Shown here: positions 59,578 through 64,000 of the stretch, piece by piece
Position numbering within the stretch: the first letter of the stretch is position 1
Layout of the letters: each line of letters opens with the position of its first letter
From: Pedobacter cryoconitis
GTDB lineage: Bacteria; Bacteroidota; Bacteroidia; Sphingobacteriales; Sphingobacteriaceae
Length of the DNA stretch: 64,000 nt
Reading direction: 5' to 3'
Assembly (NCBI RefSeq): GCF_014200595.1
Contig: NZ_JACHCG010000001.1
Coordinates: 2,666,001-2,730,000, forward strand
Notes under the pieces: model-generated
What the model was told of the DNA's origin: nothing
Database searches by the model: none
What the model saw: the letters and a program-made list of their open reading frames with translations, nothing else
Translations under genes and position numbers: made by a program

Positions 59578-60156
59578 ATGAAAAAAACAATCTACTTTCT
59601 TACTACCTGTGCAATAATATTTGTGAGCTGTACCAGCAATAAAGATTCTACAGCTGCTGCTGATAGTGTAAACAGGGTTAAAGATATAACTCCCAATACG
59701 ATGGCCACAGGTACACTGGGCGTAAAAGTCTCTGATGCAGAATTTGCAACAAGAGCCGCATCTAATGGAATGGCAGCAGTTGAATTCAGTAAAATTGCGG
59801 CTGAAAATGCTTCAAATGTTCAACTAAAATATTTTGCCAGAATGATAGTCAGGGATTATGAGAAAACAAATAAGGAATTAGCCTCAATCGCTGCAAAGAA
59901 AAACATTACACTTCCCCTGACGCTGGACGAGCAAGATCAGAAGAAATCAATTGAATTAAATGAAAAATCCAAAGCAGACTTTGATAAAGCTTATATAGAG
60001 ACTATAACAGGTAAGAATAAAAAAGCATTGAAGCTGGTACAAGATGAATCAAAAGATGGTAAAGATGCAGAGGTCAGGGCCTTTGCAACTAAAACTGTTT
60101 CAATTGCACAATCACACCTGGATATGATCAATGTAATTCATGATAGTCTGAAATAG
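59578..60156 (+). CDS. DUF4142-family lipoprotein
   Basis: The 192-residue protein begins with a lipoprotein signal IIFVSCTSNK (Cys 18) and has the DUF4142 ferritin-like helical bundle: DAEFATRAASNGMAAVEFSKIAAENASNVQLKYFARMIVRDYEKTNKELASIA and TKTVSIAQSHLDMINVIH. Function is unknown; relatives are common stress-related periplasmic proteins in Bacteroidota. Confidence 0.9.
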   Translation: MKKTIYFLTTCAIIFVSCTSNKDSTAAADSVNRVKDITPNTMATGTLGVKVSDAEFATRAASNGMAAVEFSKIAAENASNVQLKYFARMIVRDYEKTNKELASIAAKKNITLPLTLDEQDQKKSIELNEKSKADFDKAYIETITGKNKKALKLVQDESKDGKDAEVRAFATKTVSIAQSHLDMINVIHDSLK

Positions 60157-60331
60157 AATTACTTCAACTGTCCGGCAGTGTACGTTTACCGTTCGATAAT
60201 GAACGCATCGATTAATGATTAAAAATTAAAACACTGAAAAACAATGATTTAAAACAAAAACAACTCTTGGCATAAACTTAGTAAATTGCAGTTCAATTGT
60301 ATTTGTTTTTAATTGATAAATCATTGCTGAC

Positions 60332-62704
60332 ATGTTCAGACTCAACTTAAAAATCGCTTTGCGTAATCTCTGGAGAAACAAGACTTCCTCTGTGATTAAT
60401 ATAATTGGTCTGGCTATAGGTTTATCTGCCTGTCTGCTACTGCTGCTTTATGTGAATTACGAAAGGAATTTTGACCGCCACTTTAAGGACGCGGACAAAA
60501 TCTACCAGGTGATGACCAATTTCCAGGATGCTACCGGAAAGATTACCAGTACAGGTGTATCACCAGGAAATGGAATCGCAATGGCTATTAAGGCCAAAAT
60601 ACCTGAGGTAGATGTGATCACCCGTATTGGTGGTGGTGATAGATCACTCATTGCCAATCAGCAAAAAGTATTTAAAAGAACGGACCTCTTTGCAGACCCG
60701 GAAATATTGAAAGTTTTTAGTTACGAATTTATAGCCGGCAATCCCAACACTGCACTGAATACACCAAATTCGGTTATATTAACAGCGGAAACTGCGAAAA
60801 TTTTATTCGGCACAACAGATGCCCTGAACAAAACGGTCAGGTATAAAAATACAAATAATTTAAAGGTTACCGGTGTAATCAAAGATCTGCCTGCCAATAC
60901 TTCCCTCAGGTTTGATTATTTGATGCCCTGGTCTTTTTTTGAAAGCATAAACAACTATGTTAAAAATCCTGGCTGGGGAGATTTTAGCTTTCTGGCCATG
61001 GCTAAAGTTAATAATCCGGCCAATATTGACCTGATTAATGCTAAAGTAAAAAAGCTTTTCAATGAAAATTATACCGCGCAAAAGAATGAGAATTTCCTGT
61101 TCCCGTTATCGGATAGACATTTATATGGTGAATTTCTGAACGGTAAAAGTATAGGTGGCGATATAGATCGCATCTATTTATTTATTGCATTGGCTTTTGG
61201 TATTTTGCTTATCGCTTGTATCAATTTCATGAACATGGCCACGGCCAAATCAGAGCGCAGGGCAAAGGAAGTGGGTATCAAGAAAACTATTGGTGCAACA
61301 CGGGGTTCTTTGGTTACTCAATTCCTGACCGAAGCTATGGTGCTGACTACAGTAGCGGTGCTGATTGCTACCGCTATTGTTGAAGTCAGTTTACCACTAT
61401 TCAATAAACTGCTGGAAATAGATATTACAATTCACTATAACAATACAGGTTATTGGCTGGGCATTCTGACAGTAGCATTAGTGACCGGCATTTTATCCGG
61501 GACTTATCCGGCACTATTCCTTTCTTCCTTTAATCCGGTTCAAACTTTAAAAAAGAAAACCGCAAGCGCAAAATCTATTCCTGTCAATCTGAGGCAGGTA
61601 CTGGTAGTGGGACAGTTTTGTTTTGCTATTATGCTGGTCATCGCTACCATGGTGATCTATAATCAGATGCAGTTTATCAAAAACAGACCAGTAGGGTATA
61701 ACATCAACTTAATGGCTGAGATGCCTCAGGATGGTGAACTGTCTGGTAAGTTCGAATTGTTTAAAGCGCAAGTGTTAAAAACCGGCGCAGTGACTGCCGT
61801 AAACCAGTCATCCCAGAGCATGATCAGAGTAGGTAACTGGTTTTATGGTCTTGAATGGCCGGGAATGGAAGCCAGAGGAAAGGAAATTGTTTTCAACCGC
61901 CTTCAGACCTCTTATGATTTTGTGAAAACAAGCGGTGTAGAGTTGATAGCAGGCCGTGATTTCTCCAGAGATTTTGCCTCAGATACGGCGGCAATTCTAT
62001 TGAGCAGTACAGCGGTAAAGGTCATGAAGCTTAAAAACCCTGTAGGGATGACCGTAAAACTCTTTGGGAACCAATTAAAGGTAATTGGCATTTTTAAAGA
62101 TTTTAACTGGGATTCTCCTTATCAGCCGGGCCGCCAGATGGTGATCAATTTTAGTAAAAATGAGGGCGGAAACATTAATATGCAGTTAAATCCTGCCAAT
62201 AGTCTAAGTAAAAACATAGAGCTGATTTCGGCCGTTGCCAAAAATATCAATCCTGAATATCCGGTAGAAATTGGATTTGTCAATGAACTGTACGCAAGGA
62301 AAATGCATTCAGAGAAAATCCTGGGCATTCTGGCCAACCTGTTTGGTGGTATAGCGATACTGATCTCTTGTATGGGGCTTTATGGCCTGGTTAGTTACAG
62401 CGCAGAACAGCGTACCAAAGAGTTTGGTGTACGTCGCGTACTGGGCGCGTCAGTTGGCAATATTATGAACCTGCTCTCAGTTTCCTTTCTGAAAATGGTA
62501 TTTGTCGCTGCATGTATTGGCGTTCCTTTAGCTTACTACCTGATGAACAGATGGCTCACTAGTTTTGAATTCAGAACAACTGTATCTTTTTCAATTATAT
62601 TGATATCCATAGCAGGAACTACAATCATCGCATTTTTAACTATCAGTTTCCAGGCCTATAAGGCTGCAAAAGCTAACCCTGTCGAAGCGCTGAAGTATGA
62701 ATAA
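60332..62704 (+). CDS. MacB/FtsX-type ABC transporter permease
   Basis: This 790-residue permease has two MacB-like periplasmic domains and eight spans in the Bacteroidota arrangement. The N-terminus LKIALRNLWRNKTSSVINIIGLAIGLSACLLLLLYVNYERNFD is typical, the central FtsX core begins IYLFIALAFGILLIACINFMNMATAKSERRAKEVGIKKTIGA and the second core ISCMGLYGLVSYSAEQRTKEFGVRRVLGAS. No ATPase gene is adjacent. Such orphan permeases may work with a remote LolD/MacB-like ATPase in export or lipoprotein handling. Confidence 0.94.
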   Translation: MFRLNLKIALRNLWRNKTSSVINIIGLAIGLSACLLLLLYVNYERNFDRHFKDADKIYQVMTNFQDATGKITSTGVSPGNGIAMAIKAKIPEVDVITRIGGGDRSLIANQQKVFKRTDLFADPEILKVFSYEFIAGNPNTALNTPNSVILTAETAKILFGTTDALNKTVRYKNTNNLKVTGVIKDLPANTSLRFDYLMPWSFFESINNYVKNPGWGDFSFLAMAKVNNPANIDLINAKVKKLFNENYTAQKNENFLFPLSDRHLYGEFLNGKSIGGDIDRIYLFIALAFGILLIACINFMNMATAKSERRAKEVGIKKTIGATRGSLVTQFLTEAMVLTTVAVLIATAIVEVSLPLFNKLLEIDITIHYNNTGYWLGILTVALVTGILSGTYPALFLSSFNPVQTLKKKTASAKSIPVNLRQVLVVGQFCFAIMLVIATMVIYNQMQFIKNRPVGYNINLMAEMPQDGELSGKFELFKAQVLKTGAVTAVNQSSQSMIRVGNWFYGLEWPGMEARGKEIVFNRLQTSYDFVKTSGVELIAGRDFSRDFASDTAAILLSSTAVKVMKLKNPVGMTVKLFGNQLKVIGIFKDFNWDSPYQPGRQMVINFSKNEGGNINMQLNPANSLSKNIELISAVAKNINPEYPVEIGFVNELYARKMHSEKILGILANLFGGIAILISCMGLYGLVSYSAEQRTKEFGVRRVLGASVGNIMNLLSVSFLKMVFVAACIGVPLAYYLMNRWLTSFEFRTTVSFSIILISIAGTTIIAFLTISFQAYKAAKANPVEALKYE

Positions 62705-62708
62705 AAAT

Positions 62709-62741
62709 GACTTTGGGCTATAAAACCAGTAGCCCAAAGTC
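62709..62741. terminator. Bidirectional terminator
   Basis: A perfect 12-bp stem GACTTTGGGCTA/TAGCCCAAAGTC with a nine-base loop lies between the convergent permease and radical SAM genes; the radical SAM stop codon is inside it. Confidence 0.75.
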
Positions 62742-64000
62742 TCTTAATGTATAAATTGGTTTTGAATACCAGAACAATTCAAAATATTCCATTGTCGTTT
62801 CAAAATCAGTTTTGATTTCCTGAAAGGTATAGATCTTCGTATTGGAAACTTCTATTTTCTGTAAGATTGAAGTCAGCCATTCCCCTTCATTTTTATTGGT
62901 CTGAATCGTAAAGGTTTCTTTTTTATCATGAAATGTCAAAATCATAGTTTCCAGAGCATTGCCTTTTTTACTCTTTGAAAAGCATTTGGTATCTGGCTTC
63001 CCTCCTAACCAAACCACTTTAGCGGTTGGCTTAGTATCAAACTTACTTTCTTCCTTTAAAGCTTGCGCTATAAAATCTGAAGGGATTGTTACTTTGGGGA
63101 TCTTAAAATCAAACCAGTCCTGTAGTTTGTAATCCAGGCAAATGCCATGCATGAAATTAAAAAGCGATTTCTTTAAACCAAAGCTAAATTTATTATGGTC
63201 AATTCCAGTTTTATCGATATAATTGATATCATTATTAGCAAAGGTTCCAATAACTTCAGTTTCTTTAACTACGCCAAATCTTTCCGGGAACATACCCACA
63301 GGACTATGAGCGGTCATCGCAAACTGATGCCAGAAGCCAGATTGTAAAACACCTGCTTCAAACAGTTGTCTCACCATTTCCATGCTATCTACAGTTTCCT
63401 GAATAGTTTGTGTGGGATATCCATACATCAGATAAGCATGAACCAATACTCCCGCTTCCGTCAGATTTCTCGTAACCCGGGCCACTTGTTCAACCGAAAC
63501 TCCTTTATCAATGAGCTTTAACAACCTATCAGATGCTACTTCTAAACCACCAGAAACAGCTATACAGCCAGATGCTTTTAGTAAAATACATAAGTCTTTG
63601 GTAAAGCTTTTCTCAAAACGGATATTTGTCCACCAGCTTACAGAGATTTCTCTTCTTAAAATTTCCAATGCAACTTCACGCATCAGGGCCGGTGGTGCAG
63701 CCTCATCTACAAAGTGAAAACCGTTCTGTCCTGTTTTTTCACTTAATTCTTCAATCCGGTCTACGATCAGTTTAGCTGCAACAGGTTCATAAACCTTAAT
63801 ATAATCTAAAGAAATATCACAAAATGTACATTTTCCCCAATAACATCCATGCGCCATGGTCAACTTGTTCCAGCGGCCGTCACTCCACATCCGGTGCATT
63901 GGATTTACAATTTCTATGACCGAAATGTATTGATCGAGTTGTAAATCACTATAATCAGGCGTTCCTACATCAAACTGCTTATAGTCACTTCTTAAAGCAT
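62718..64000 (-). CDS. Radical SAM protein, 5' end outside window
   Basis: The frame stays open to the right edge (…YKQFDVGTPDYSDLQLDQYISVIEIVNPMHRMW), so the Met at 63899 is internal. The cluster motif is GCYWGKCTFCDI, with CX4CX2C spacing rather than CX3CX2C. Further radical SAM parts are GFHFVDEAAPPALMREVALEIL, SGGLEVASDRLLKLIDKGV and GVLVHAYLMYGYPTQTIQETVDSM. The missing N-terminus may hold a B12-binding domain, as in similar proteins. The substrate is unknown. Confidence 0.88.
   Translation of the reverse strand, partial: ALRSDYKQFDVGTPDYSDLQLDQYISVIEIVNPMHRMWSDGRWNKLTMAHGCYWGKCTFCDISLDYIKVYEPVAAKLIVDRIEELSEKTGQNGFHFVDEAAPPALMREVALEILRREISVSWWTNIRFEKSFTKDLCILLKASGCIAVSGGLEVASDRLLKLIDKGVSVEQVARVTRNLTEAGVLVHAYLMYGYPTQTIQETVDSMEMVRQLFEAGVLQSGFWHQFAMTAHSPVGMFPERFGVVKETEVIGTFANNDINYIDKTGIDHNKFSFGLKKSLFNFMHGICLDYKLQDWFDFKIPKVTIPSDFIAQALKEESKFDTKPTAKVVWLGGKPDTKCFSKSKKGNALETMILTFHDKKETFTIQTNKNEGEWLTSILQKIEVSNTKIYTFQEIKTDFETTMEYFELFWYSKPIYTLRDFGLLVL

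Overview
The window looks like a chromosomal segment of a Pedobacter-like member of Sphingobacteriaceae (Bacteroidota). The signs are a SusC/SusD pair, many AraC-type regulators, TAnnTTTG-type -7 promoter boxes, a grasp-with-spasm RiPP cluster and moderate A/T richness. Genus is inferred from style of genes; nothing here proves it. I see no rRNA, CRISPR array, complete insertion sequence or intact integrase.

Layout. 1-7.5 kb (minus strand): one apparent operon running mgtC, a MntP-like membrane protein, mgtA, an unlisted 50-codon membrane peptide gene, and a CusB/CusA-type metal efflux pair, preceded by a long leader with hairpins and two short ORFs. 8.1-14.1 kb: ECF sigma factor, two GNAT acetyltransferases, a PaiB-like protein divergent from a MocR/PdxR-type regulator, and a two-component system. 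14.4-19.4 kb: SusC/SusD with an imperfect palindrome in the promoter region. 19.5-22.4 kb: tRNA-Lys(TTT) with its 3' end plus terminator duplicated 1.35 kb downstream, bracketing a toxin-antitoxin pair and an SRPBCC protein; then tandem repeats and a decayed nucleotidyltransferase locus. 22.4-35.3 kb: small redox enzymes (SDR, NmrA-like, aldo/keto reductase, DJ-1), AraC/Crp regulators, an amidohydrolase operon, and two more decayed genes (RibD/DHFR-like, Gfo/Idh/MocA).

35.8-39.3 kb is the most striking region: a graspetide cluster of the grasp-with-spasm type. A 61-residue precursor has a MGG-type leader end followed by sixteen consecutive serines and an alternating Ser-Asp tail; an intercistronic hairpin, an ATP-grasp ligase, a 69-residue protein of unknown role, a SPASM maturase without a radical SAM motif, and an exported DUF6624-like protein follow. 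Directly beyond it (39.9-42.4 kb) lies a second, unrelated RiPP operon of HvfABCD/bufferin type: a Cys-containing precursor with two EGKCG motifs, a DUF692 (MNIO) oxidase, a DUF2063 partner and a DoxX membrane protein.

42.5-58.9 kb is a stress and efflux region: DJ-1/PfpI proteins, quinone-oxidoreductase-like enzyme, SDR, MFS transporter, and a TetR-controlled RND tripartite pump whose inner-membrane subunit is split by an apparent one-base deletion in an A6/T6 run. A 41-nt sequence is shared, at identical distance from the -7 box, by the promoters of the SDR gene and the TetR-pump operon, pointing to a common activator. 59-64 kb holds a Mug DNA glycosylase, a DUF4142 lipoprotein, a MacB/FtsX-type permease and a radical SAM gene running off the right edge.
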